NCBI GenBank assembly: GCA_019752555.1
Contig: JAIELY010000014.1
Span: forward strand, 31,024-95,023
Reading direction: 5' to 3'
Length of the DNA: 64,000 nucleotides
From: Rhabdochlamydiaceae bacterium
GTDB taxonomy: Bacteria > Chlamydiota > Chlamydiia > Chlamydiales > Rhabdochlamydiaceae
Of this stretch, positions 35,287 to 43,388 are shown in pieces; within the stretch, counting starts at the first letter, position 1; every line of letters begins with the position of its first letter. The notes under the pieces were generated by a model. That model made no database searches. It saw nothing but the letters and a program-made list of their open reading frames with translations, and was not told where the DNA came from. The position numbers and the translations under genes were made by a program.

Positions 35287-37373
35287 AACAATTTGTTGTG
35301 GACCTTTTTCAGCGCCTATTTAGATCAGGATGGAGAGCGCATACTCCACTTGTGATCCAAATGCAAGCTGCAGAATGCGGAGCTGCCTCTCTTGGCATTG
35401 TGCTCGGCTATTACAAAAAATTTGTCTCATTGGCAGAGCTGCGTTACAGATGTAGTATTGCGCGAGATGGAAGCAGCGCTTTAGATCTTGTCAAAGCGGC
35501 GCGTTACTATGGATTAGAAGCGGAAGGAAGGGGCATTGATCTTTTTGGTCTAGAGGCGCTAAGAGCTCCTGCCATTCTTTTATGGCAATCGAATCATTAT
35601 GTAGTGTTCGAAGGTTTTGATCGAAAACATGTGTTCATTAATGATCCTGCCTATGGACCGATCGCCTATTCAAAGGAGGCATTTCATGCGCATTTTAGCG
35701 GGGTCGCCCTTTTATTTGAGCCCAGCGCAGCTTTTGTCCCTTCAGAGGAGCCCGTTGGTTTTTGGAGGAGGCTTAAACGTCATTATTACCACGGTCCAGC
35801 GTTACTCCTCTTTATGTTGCTCAGTGGAATTGCCTTGTTTTTTCCTTCTTTAATTGTTCCGATGACTTTGCGTCTTTGGATTGATCATTTTCATTTAAAT
35901 ATTGGAATGATTGAGAATCAAGCCGGGTGGATCAGTTGTTTAGCGCTAATTGTGAGTATAGGTGCATTGGGGCATTACTATTATCACTTTGTGATCCAAA
36001 AAATTGCTTCGACAATTGGATCCCGTTTTGCCTCAGATCTTGTTTTTCGTCTTTTGAGACTGCCGTTTTCATTTTATCAGCAAAGGGATCCTCGGGAATT
36101 AGTTGGGCGGATGGTATTATCTGATGAGATGGGGAGAATCATTGTTGGAGAATTTTTTCCTCTTTTAATTCAATTGATCCTTTCTTTTTTTTATGCGGCT
36201 CTTTTATTTAACTACGACACTTGGATTGCGTCCATTGTCCTGATCGGTTCTCTATTGGCTCTGTGTGCAACCTATGCCATTTATCGGGTACGGCGGAGCC
36301 ATGACGCTGCATTTCACAGAGACTGGGAGCTCAGTGAAACGGCTGCATTAGACAATCTGCATGCGTTTGATACGATTAAAACGATGGGGGCCGAAGCTTT
36401 TTTTTTGGATCGGTGGCGCCAGTTATACACTCGATTTTTGAATGCTGAGCAGAAAATTGAAAAATTGAGCGTCTTTCTCAATATTTTCCCTGTATTTCTT
36501 CAGGCGTTCTGCATTGCGCTTATGATTGGAACGAGCAGCCGAGATCTTCTTTCAGGCAAACTCTCTTTAGGAATGCTTGCTGCAATGGTCGTTATCTTGA
36601 TGTTTTTTCTCTCATCGCTTGCAAAAGTGATTGAGGTGGCAGGGAAAATGGCTCATGTGCGCCGTCATCTCGGGCACTTAGAAGACATTACTCACGCATC
36701 TTTTGATCCGATGGGGTCAAAAGAGGGTGAAATTCTCTTTGATGAGGCGATTGAATTGGAGTTTCACAGTGTTTCGTTTGGATATGACCCGACGCCACCC
36801 CTGCAGATAGAATGCCTTTCCTTTAAAGTCTCTTCTGGAATGTGGCTCGGCATTAAAGGTCCTGTCGCAAGTGGAAAATCGACGGTAGGAAGGCTTGCTG
36901 CTGGATTAATCTACCCAACGCAAGGAGAGATCCTTTATAACAAAAAAAGAAAAGATGAAATGAGCTCCTCTTCTTTTCACCGTAGAGTGTCTTGGGTGAG
37001 TGCAGAGCCTTCTCTGTTCGCAGGAACGATCCGAGATAATCTTACCTTTTGGGATCGCACGCTCACAGATGAGCTTTTAGCAAGTCGGATCACGGATCAG
37101 TGGGTATTGGAGCATTTGGATAGCAGGGTTCAGCAAGAAGGAATGAATCTTTCATTCAGTGAGAAGATGCGGATTGAAATTGCAAGAGCGCTCATGACAC
37201 AGCCTGCCCTTCTCATCATGGATGGGGAAATGAATGGATTAGATTCTGAAACTCAGAAGGATATTCTCAGGCAAATTGAAACGATGAGATCTACTTGTCT
37301 TTGGTTAACAACAGACGAGGCTCTTTTAGCCGAGTGCGATGCGATCATTACTCTTGAGAAAGGAAGAAGTTAA
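35283..37373 (+). CDS. Peptidase-containing ABC exporter (C39, NHLM type)
   Basis: Cleaves the leader of a peptide precursor after a double-Gly-type site and exports the product. The N-terminal C39 peptidase is intact: QMQAAECGAAS with Cys32, His105 in SNHYVVF and Asp121 in INDPAYG. Five to six membrane helices follow (about 170-455). In the ATPase domain Walker A is intact (GPVASGKST, 526-534), but the signature is degenerate (LSFSE rather than LSGGQ) and the residue after the Walker B Asp is Gly rather than Glu (LLIMDGE). It is therefore expected to work only with the partner encoded next. It belongs to the NHLM bacteriocin exporter group. Confidence 0.88.
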   Translation: MKQFVVDLFQRLFRSGWRAHTPLVIQMQAAECGAASLGIVLGYYKKFVSLAELRYRCSIARDGSSALDLVKAARYYGLEAEGRGIDLFGLEALRAPAILLWQSNHYVVFEGFDRKHVFINDPAYGPIAYSKEAFHAHFSGVALLFEPSAAFVPSEEPVGFWRRLKRHYYHGPALLLFMLLSGIALFFPSLIVPMTLRLWIDHFHLNIGMIENQAGWISCLALIVSIGALGHYYYHFVIQKIASTIGSRFASDLVFRLLRLPFSFYQQRDPRELVGRMVLSDEMGRIIVGEFFPLLIQLILSFFYAALLFNYDTWIASIVLIGSLLALCATYAIYRVRRSHDAAFHRDWELSETAALDNLHAFDTIKTMGAEAFFLDRWRQLYTRFLNAEQKIEKLSVFLNIFPVFLQAFCIALMIGTSSRDLLSGKLSLGMLAAMVVILMFFLSSLAKVIEVAGKMAHVRRHLGHLEDITHASFDPMGSKEGEILFDEAIELEFHSVSFGYDPTPPLQIECLSFKVSSGMWLGIKGPVASGKSTVGRLAAGLIYPTQGEILYNKKRKDEMSSSSFHRRVSWVSAEPSLFAGTIRDNLTFWDRTLTDELLASRITDQWVLEHLDSRVQQEGMNLSFSEKMRIEIARALMTQPALLIMDGEMNGLDSETQKDILRQIETMRSTCLWLTTDEALLAECDAIITLEKGRS

Positions 37374-38863
37374 TGGATAAGAAGGATCTTTGCTTTACTG
37401 CTTTTTTAACAGCAATCGCAACAGTTCTTTCGTTATTTCCTCTGTTTGCCATCCAATGGCTTTTTGATCATATTTTCGATGATGCTGATCATTCTTTGCT
37501 CTGGTTAATTGCGCTCGGTTTGATTGCAACAGCTCTTAGTACTGCTTTCTTTTTGTACTTAAGACACTTAATGCTTCTTCGATTTGCAGGAGGATTTGGA
37601 TTTCGGTTTCAGACGGCATTTTGGCAATGGTTATTTCAACTTCCGCAGAACAGGCTCTTTTTTAAGATTAAAGAGCAACTTCATTCCATTGAAATGGCAA
37701 AGGAGCATCTGCTTGAATTTGGACCAAAGATCTTGAGCTCTGTGTTTTTTTCTCTTGTTTACCTTGCCGCGATGGCTTTTTTTTCGTTTCCAATGACGCT
37801 GATTGCTCTAGGAGTTATAGGAATTGATCTTGTGATTTATTGTTCCTTAATTCGAAAGAAAAAGGATCTCAAGAAGCGAATTTTTTTTCAGCAAGAGATG
37901 AGAAGTGGATTATTGACCCAAAGTTTATGTGTTCTTGAGCGGATACGAGCCTCTAACGGTGAAGAGGGTGTCTATAAAAGGTGGAAGGATCAATCGTTAG
38001 AGATTAACGCTCTTAAAGAGAAGATTGAAGCGCTCTGTTCTTTGTTGATCACCCTACAAGGTTTTGTCCCTTTATGCATTCTTGTATTGCTTCTTGTTGC
38101 CCTCGATTGTGGGTGGGTTGTTTCTTCAAGGGGGTCTTTTTTTGCTTTCTATTTGGCGATGATTCATTTGTGTATTGGGCTGCGAGAGGGGATTGGAGCT
38201 GTTGTATTTGCTCCCTCACTTCAGAATAAACTAACTGTTTCTTCTTTTAATGGTGAAAAGATCTCGTTTAAAGGTTCTATTGCTGCTCAAGCTGTAGCTG
38301 ATGAGTTTGGAAATAAGATCAGCTTTAAGTTATTACCAGGAGAAAAAATCTGCATGAGTGCTTCTTCAGATCTGTGGACAACACGGCTTGTGCGGTATTT
38401 ATTGGGACTTGAAAAACCGGTAAAGGGGACGATCTATTTTGATGGGAAGGAGCAGCACCTGCTAGACCTTTGCCATTTACGCAATCAAGTGGGCACTGTT
38501 TTTCGTGCAGAGGGTGTTTTTGCTGGAACGATTTGGGACAATCTTGTCGTAGGAAGAAACTGCTCTGAGCAGGATGTGGAAGAGGCTCTTCATCTTTCTG
38601 GTTTTGATGAAGATTTAAAAGATTTTCGGATGGGATATGATACTCTTTTATCTGAAGGGGGGGCGGCCCTTTCTACTGGACAGAAGCAGCGGCTGTTGCT
38701 CTCAAGAGCTCTTTGTGCTCGTCCAGCTCTACTGATTATCGATCAAGGGATCGATGCATTAGATCCCCTATCGAGAAGCTCTGTCCTAGAGCGGTTAAAA
38801 GGGCTGTCTTGCACTCAAATTCTTATTTCTCATAAACCAATGAAGCAAAGCTTTATGGATTAA
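37373..38863 (+). CDS. Second NHLM-type ABC half-transporter with degenerate ATPase
   Basis: 496 residues, starting in a TAATG overlap with the first ABC gene. Membrane helices occupy about residues 5-280. The nucleotide-binding domain lacks a recognisable Walker A: where GxxGxGKS should be, the chain reads GEKICMSASSDLW. The signature is close to canonical (LSTGQKQR), but the Walker B Glu is Gln (LLIIDQGIDALD). The two half-transporters thus complement each other: one intact P-loop and one intact signature, giving a single competent ATP site in the heterodimer. Its 3' end overlaps the convergent tfuA by 4 nt. Confidence 0.82.
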   Translation: MDKKDLCFTAFLTAIATVLSLFPLFAIQWLFDHIFDDADHSLLWLIALGLIATALSTAFFLYLRHLMLLRFAGGFGFRFQTAFWQWLFQLPQNRLFFKIKEQLHSIEMAKEHLLEFGPKILSSVFFSLVYLAAMAFFSFPMTLIALGVIGIDLVIYCSLIRKKKDLKKRIFFQQEMRSGLLTQSLCVLERIRASNGEEGVYKRWKDQSLEINALKEKIEALCSLLITLQGFVPLCILVLLLVALDCGWVVSSRGSFFAFYLAMIHLCIGLREGIGAVVFAPSLQNKLTVSSFNGEKISFKGSIAAQAVADEFGNKISFKLLPGEKICMSASSDLWTTRLVRYLLGLEKPVKGTIYFDGKEQHLLDLCHLRNQVGTVFRAEGVFAGTIWDNLVVGRNCSEQDVEEALHLSGFDEDLKDFRMGYDTLLSEGGAALSTGQKQRLLLSRALCARPALLIIDQGIDALDPLSRSSVLERLKGLSCTQILISHKPMKQSFMD

Positions 38864-40230
38864 AAGAAGATCAGCTGATGCAGCTGAGCTTCTGCAATTT
38901 TCGATTTTAAAATCTCGATTTTTAGCTCGGCTTCGCTTGAAAAACCAGATTCTTTAAGCCATTTATCATGGGGGAGATCTGGATGCCAGAGAGATTCTTC
39001 AAGGTGGTTTTTTATGAGATCTATTCCCTCTAGTTCAGGGTGTTGCATCTGTGAAAAATAAGGAGATGCTTGTTTTAAGAGCTCTTCGCGAGAAAGAGCC
39101 TTAGCTTCCCATTCTTCATAAGAGTTGCTCCATTTGAGCTCTTCAAGAAGGGCTTTAGTTTGTCTATAGGGAACTTGGCCTAAGACAAGAGAGCGGTGTA
39201 AGCTGCGGGCAGCAGCGCGTTTTGACATGAATTCTTCAAATTCTTCCATCTGTAGACGATTGCGTTCCATCCATTGCGTTTGTTCTTCTTCTTTTTCAAG
39301 ACGATGTCTTGTAAAAAACCGGTTTTTCTCCTCTTCAATTGCCTCTTTAGAGGGGATGATTTGCAAAATTTTTGCTAAAAGGTCTACTAAGATTTGATTG
39401 AGACTGTGGAATTGGAGTGTGTTAAAATCAGGGTGGTGAAGAGCTGTATATTGGGCGATTTGTCTTAAAGAGATTTCTTCTTTAGGGGTGCAAATACGCC
39501 GATCGTAATGGTATAATGCATCAAATAGAGGCGTTTTCTCGTGCCGTTTTTTTGTTGGAGTATCCGATGGGCTTAGCGTTTTGATTGTCTCTAAAAGAAG
39601 CAGGGCATCGAGCTTTTTTTGATCGATCATTTCTTTCCGAAGAAATGACAACATTTCGGTGATGATCTTGTGGGAAATTCCCCTCTCTAACGCGCGTATT
39701 TCAATGTTATGCCATGTTCGCTCGGGGAAATAGAGGGATTGGATGAGCGAAAAAAATTGAGTGCATAATTCTTCAGAAAATCGGTTGAGCTCTCTTGCTT
39801 TTTTGAGAGTAAAACGCACATTAATTAATGGGATGGATAGGGGAAGATAGCCCTCCTCTGCGGGTCCATGGATCAAGACCACTTCATCGTCGTCGATGAC
39901 CTCTTTTTTGTGGTAAAGCTCGAAGATTTTTCCAATGCCTCGCATCCCATAACAAGCTGTTTCTGCAGCTCTTAAAGCTCCCATGCTGCTGGCTCCAAGA
40001 ACGATGATCCCTTGATCTAGAGCATATAAAATCTCCTTATGCCAGACAGAAAGCGCTTGCATGAAAAATCCATCGATAAGACCGATCACTTTGGGTTTTA
40101 GTTGAGTTGCAATAGTGAGAATATCCCCTTGTTTTGCAGGGGGGAGATAGTGTGCATTGAGCACATGTTGTGCTTCATGCAAGGGGAGTGTGGGCCCAAG
40201 AAAAATGATCGTGTCAGTTGGATTAGTCAA
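38860..40230 (-). CDS. TfuA-like protein, YcaO partner for thioamide formation
   Basis: 456 residues. The N-terminal TfuA core is clear: IIFLGPTLPLHEA, the acidic/Gly segment IGLIDGFF, GIIVLGASSMGALRAAE and an RGIGKIF segment. The C-terminal half (about 200-456) is a helical, Glu-rich extension without recognised motifs, longer than the usual TfuA core protein. It starts with TTG at 40230, preceded by AGGAGG, in an 8-bp overlap with the ycaO stop. TfuA proteins are thought to recruit sulfide or a sulfur carrier for YcaO enzymes that make thioamides (McrA, thioviridamide); applied here, that is inference. Confidence 0.8.
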   Translation of the reverse strand: MTNPTDTIIFLGPTLPLHEAQHVLNAHYLPPAKQGDILTIATQLKPKVIGLIDGFFMQALSVWHKEILYALDQGIIVLGASSMGALRAAETACYGMRGIGKIFELYHKKEVIDDDEVVLIHGPAEEGYLPLSIPLINVRFTLKKARELNRFSEELCTQFFSLIQSLYFPERTWHNIEIRALERGISHKIITEMLSFLRKEMIDQKKLDALLLLETIKTLSPSDTPTKKRHEKTPLFDALYHYDRRICTPKEEISLRQIAQYTALHHPDFNTLQFHSLNQILVDLLAKILQIIPSKEAIEEEKNRFFTRHRLEKEEEQTQWMERNRLQMEEFEEFMSKRAAARSLHRSLVLGQVPYRQTKALLEELKWSNSYEEWEAKALSREELLKQASPYFSQMQHPELEGIDLIKNHLEESLWHPDLPHDKWLKESGFSSEAELKIEILKSKIAEAQLHQLIFF

Positions 40231-41527
40231 TCAAACCTCCTGCTGGAGAGTGCGCTCCATATGTGGATATCCCATTCTTTACATGAGAGTGGTTATTCAT
40301 GGCTGCTGCAAATCGAAGGGCTCTATATCCTGGTGCGTGACTCGCATTATGATAGGCCTCTAATCCGGGGATGAGGGCGCGCACCACAAAGACTCCAAGC
40401 TCTTGTTGACTCAAGTCATAAACGATTAGCTGGTTTAGTCCAGCGTCTTTGAGTTTGCTCATGAGTAAATAAAGATCTCCTTCAAATGAACAGCTCGCTT
40501 GAGATTGATAGTTCTTTGCATCGATTGTAGCTGGCTGGTTTTGTAGAGATGCAATTTGATTTCCGATCTCCCAAAATTCTGCCTTTTGGGAAAAAATATC
40601 GTCGCGCGATCCTGAAATATAGACCGTACGCCCTTGTACAGCCTCTGTGATGGCTCGGATCATCGCCACTTCTGGATCGAGGTGAGCTCCATACCCTCCC
40701 GAGATTTCCCGATGCCGAACAGAAGGGTCGTAGAGATAGGCTTTAAATACAGGAACTGCTGTATCAATCGTACAGTCATAAAGAAAGCATTCGATGTTAG
40801 CGTGCGCTAGTTTATCAAGAAGTTCTCTTACAGAGGGATAGGTAATTGTTTCTAAACGGACGCGAGGAGAAAAAAAACCACAGTGTTCTAATGCGATGTC
40901 ATGGCAAGTGATGGCATCGCGCTCTATGAGTTCGTAGATCGCCGAGGTGAGCGCTTCTGCGAAATGATTTCCAGAGGCAAGGCCATTAGAGTCCATCCGA
41001 AATGAAAAGAGTTCTGTTGGGATCCGATCTCTAATCTGAGCATTTAAAGTCACGGATAATAGAGGGATTGCAACCTCTTTTTGTATAAATAGATCCCATC
41101 CGAGGACCCACCGCTCTGGCCAGCTAGGATGAAATAGGGAGTTTTTTCTAAGAGGCAATAAAGAAAGATCAATTGCATCAAAGTGTTTAATGAGTTCGTT
41201 ATAGGGGAGATGAAGTGGTTCTGGATCATGCTCCTCAGCGCAGTACAGCTCAAGCGACTCCATAAAACCGGATACTTGTGCAATGATAAGGGAGGTTCCT
41301 TTTCCACTGGAGATCGCAAGTGTTTTTGAAGTTGGACGCACTACCGAAGTGACAGGAATACTGAGCCGATCGAGGCCTGTGATATTTGCCACTCGCGTGA
41401 TCCCGATTTTAGGAGCTAATGGAGCCACTTTTTCCCAGGTGTCTTCTGCACTTGTTGTGCGATGTGTTCCTGAGAGCTTTACCTTAGTTGCGGTTAATCT
41501 CTGTCCTCGGTAAAAAATAGGTTGCAT
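40223..41527 (-). CDS. YcaO-family ATP-dependent cyclodehydratase/thioamide synthase
   Basis: 434 residues from ATG 41527 with an AAGGAGAATTAAGG site. YcaO ATP/Mg-binding signatures are visible: SSGKGTS at 73-79, ESLELYCAEE at 90-99 and the EALTSAIYELIERDA helix at about 191-205. No ThiF-like or E1-like N-terminal domain is fused, and the C-terminus lacks the PxPxP tail of azoline-forming YcaOs. Coupling to tfuA suggests backbone thioamidation of a RiPP precursor rather than azoline formation. It is divergent from the sulfur-carrier operon across a 97-bp gap. Confidence 0.85.
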   Translation of the reverse strand: MQPIFYRGQRLTATKVKLSGTHRTTSAEDTWEKVAPLAPKIGITRVANITGLDRLSIPVTSVVRPTSKTLAISSGKGTSLIIAQVSGFMESLELYCAEEHDPEPLHLPYNELIKHFDAIDLSLLPLRKNSLFHPSWPERWVLGWDLFIQKEVAIPLLSVTLNAQIRDRIPTELFSFRMDSNGLASGNHFAEALTSAIYELIERDAITCHDIALEHCGFFSPRVRLETITYPSVRELLDKLAHANIECFLYDCTIDTAVPVFKAYLYDPSVRHREISGGYGAHLDPEVAMIRAITEAVQGRTVYISGSRDDIFSQKAEFWEIGNQIASLQNQPATIDAKNYQSQASCSFEGDLYLLMSKLKDAGLNQLIVYDLSQQELGVFVVRALIPGLEAYHNASHAPGYRALRFAAAMNNHSHVKNGISTYGAHSPAGGLID

Positions 41528-41624
41528 CCTTAATTCTCCTTAAGTCGCTACTACAGCTTAACATCCTGCTTGAATTTTAATTTATTTTGCAACATTTATA
41601 GACCTAATCGGAGGGCGTTTTACA

Positions 41625-41867
41625 ATGAATCATTTCAAGATTGTTTATTATGCATTGCTTAGACAACAGCGGGGTCTTGCAGAAGAGAGAGTCTCTTCGA
41701 ATGCCCAAACAGCCCGGGATCTTTACATTGAACTCAAAGAGCTGCATCAATTCCAACTTGCTGAATCCCAGCTGCAAGTGGCTGTTAATGCGGAAATTGT
41801 GCCTTGGCAAACTTCCTTAAAAGATGGAGATTCGATTTTATTTATTCCGCCTGTTGCAGGAGGTTAA
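41625..41867 (+). CDS. MoaD/ThiS-like ubiquitin-fold sulfur carrier
   Basis: 80 residues ending in Gly-Gly (VAGG), the hallmark of small sulfur-carrier proteins activated by adenylation at the C-terminal Gly. The chain has the beta-grasp pattern and the SLKDGDSILFIPPVAGG end typical of MoaD. The next gene, an E1-like enzyme, starts 3 nt later, and its ribosome site overlaps the Gly-Gly codons. No molybdopterin or thiamine genes are nearby, so this carrier is probably dedicated to the peptide pathway. Confidence 0.88.
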   Translation: MNHFKIVYYALLRQQRGLAEERVSSNAQTARDLYIELKELHQFQLAESQLQVAVNAEIVPWQTSLKDGDSILFIPPVAGG

Positions 41868-41870
41868 TCT

Positions 41871-42908
41871 GTGAATTTGAACAATTATTATTCAAGACAG
41901 CTTCGTTTACCTGAAGTGGGCGCTGAAGGGCAGCTTCGACTCTCTCATGCGCGTTGCTTGGTGGTCGGAGCTGGAGGATTGGGATCGGCAGCTCTTCCTT
42001 ATCTTGCAGCAGCAGGTATTGGAACAGTGGGAATATGCGATGGAGATTGCCTTGATGTGAGCAATCTGCACAGACAGCCCATCTATTCGGCTGCAGATAT
42101 CGGCACATTAAAAGCCGAATTAGCAGCTAAGCGGATGAGAGAGCTCAATCCGATGATAAAAGCTAATGTTCACCCCGTTTTTTTGAATGCAAATAATGCC
42201 TTCTTGCTGTTTTCTTCTTATGATTTGATCTTGGATTGCACCGATAATTTCAAGACCAAGTTTTTAATTAATGATGCAGCCTATCTTGCAAAAAAACCTG
42301 TGGTGCGCGCCAGTATCTATCAATTTGAAGGGCAATTACAAACCTATCTGCCTGAGCGAAAGGATGCTTGCTTGCGTTGTATGTGGCAGAAAGTTCCTGA
42401 AGAGGGATGCGTTGGAACTTGTCAAGAGGTAGGCGTGCTGGGTTCCATTCCTGGTTTTTTTGGTGTTTTGCAAGCAAATGAAGCGATTAAATTTTTTCTA
42501 GGACTACCTGTCTTGCAGTCAAATCAACTCTTATTTTCAGATCTTATCCACTACACGCAGCAGAGCATCACTCTCGAGCGCAACGAACATTGTCCGCTTT
42601 GCGGAACGCACCCGTCTATTTCCTCCCTGTCAGATAGATATTCTTGGGAAATAACCCCTGCTGAATTAGATGAGAGTTTCACTTTAATCGACATTCGCGA
42701 GAAAGAAGAGGTTAAAAATGACCCCTATCTTAACGGTCCTTATCTGCACCTGCCAATGAGTTGTTTCGATCTAGCTCAACTCGATTCCTCAACTAAGTAT
42801 GCGCTGTTTTGCCAAAGAGGACGCAGAAGTGCGTCTGTTGTATCGGCATTGTATAAAGAGAGGGCGAATGTCTTTTCGATCTTAGGCGGGATTGAAGCGC
42901 TGCGTTAA
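41871..42908 (+). CDS. MoeB/ThiF-like E1 enzyme fused to a rhodanese domain
   Basis: 345 residues starting at GTG 41871. The E1 domain has VVGAGGLGSA (31-40), NLHRQ at the ATP site, paired zinc Cys motifs CLRC (167-170) and CPLC (241-244), and a candidate catalytic Cys184 in GTCQEVG. The C-terminal rhodanese domain (about 262-345) has the active-site loop FCQRGRRS with Cys314. The fusion can adenylate and then thiocarboxylate the adjacent MoaD-like carrier, with persulfide sulfur delivered by the rhodanese domain, as in MoeBR/UBA4-type proteins. Confidence 0.9.
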   Translation: MNLNNYYSRQLRLPEVGAEGQLRLSHARCLVVGAGGLGSAALPYLAAAGIGTVGICDGDCLDVSNLHRQPIYSAADIGTLKAELAAKRMRELNPMIKANVHPVFLNANNAFLLFSSYDLILDCTDNFKTKFLINDAAYLAKKPVVRASIYQFEGQLQTYLPERKDACLRCMWQKVPEEGCVGTCQEVGVLGSIPGFFGVLQANEAIKFFLGLPVLQSNQLLFSDLIHYTQQSITLERNEHCPLCGTHPSISSLSDRYSWEITPAELDESFTLIDIREKEEVKNDPYLNGPYLHLPMSCFDLAQLDSSTKYALFCQRGRRSASVVSALYKERANVFSILGGIEALR

Positions 42909-42929
42909 TCGTGTTCTCCGAAAATGAGG

Positions 42930-42957
42930 TTGATTGTAAATTATTTTTTTATATTAT
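42930..42957 (+). promoter_or_regulatory. Promoter of precursor gene 1
   Basis: TTGATT (42930-42935) and TATTAT (42952-42957) with a 16-nt spacer lie 36 bp before ATG 42993. The precursor can therefore be transcribed independently of the E1 gene. The ribosome site GGAG lies in the loop of a short TTACT/AGTAA stem. Confidence 0.5.
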
Positions 42958-42992
42958 GCGATCTGAGATGACCTCATTACTTTGGAGTAAAT

Positions 42993-43262
42993 ATGTCAAA
43001 ACAAGATGCTCGAGCTTTTTTAGATAAATGGGAAAAGGATAAAACGTTTTCATCCTCCTTGCAAAATGCGAAAACTATGGAAGAAAGAAAGGCGATTTTA
43101 AAGAAAACGAATCTTCATTTTTCTAAAGAAGACTACCGTGAAGCCTATCAAGAGAAGTTCCATAAAAAATTAAGCGATGCAGAATTGAATAAAATCATGG
43201 CTGCAGGAAAGCGCAATGGAAGGTTATCTCCGACTGAGTCAGTGTTAACAGAGATTGAATAA
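42993..43262 (+). CDS. Nif11-like RiPP precursor peptide 1
   Basis: 89 residues. The first 72 form an amphipathic, mostly helical leader of the Nif11/NHLP class: AFLDKWEKDK, a middle helix around ERKAILKKTNLHF, and the SDAELNKIMAAG end. A cleavage site for the C39 peptidase is expected after Ala71-Gly72, leaving a 17-residue tail KRNGRLSPTESVLTEIE. The tail has no Cys, but has two Ser and two Thr. It shares about 79 percent of leader positions, but only about 47 percent of tail positions, with the 44576-44845 gene. Confidence 0.8.
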   Translation: MSKQDARAFLDKWEKDKTFSSSLQNAKTMEERKAILKKTNLHFSKEDYREAYQEKFHKKLSDAELNKIMAAGKRNGRLSPTESVLTEIE

Positions 43263-43269
43263 TGTTCTT

Positions 43270-43312
43270 TTTGACGTCGCATTGGCATGCAACAGGTCAG
43301 TGCGATGTCAAA
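43270..43312 (+). terminator. Strong hairpin after precursor gene 1
   Basis: A 12-bp stem (43270-43281 with 43301-43312, one G-T pair) with a 19-nt loop begins 7 nt after the precursor stop; a weak T run (TCCTCTTT) follows. It may act as a partial terminator or RNA-stabilising element, so the short precursor mRNA would outnumber the longer transcript. Confidence 0.6.
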
Positions 43313-43388
43313 TCCTCTTTAATACTGCGCTCGCTCCAGCAATCAAAATCGATAGAAAGCGGACGAAACATTTTATTGAGGAAGGTGC

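Noticed and set aside
41604..41810. Minus-strand frame over the MoaD-like gene
   Set aside because: The plus-strand frame has the Gly-Gly end and is coupled to the E1 gene; the reverse frame has no support.
41625..42908. Molybdopterin synthesis operon
   Set aside because: Only the carrier and E1 are present; no moaA, moaC, moaE or moeA is nearby, and the context is peptide modification.
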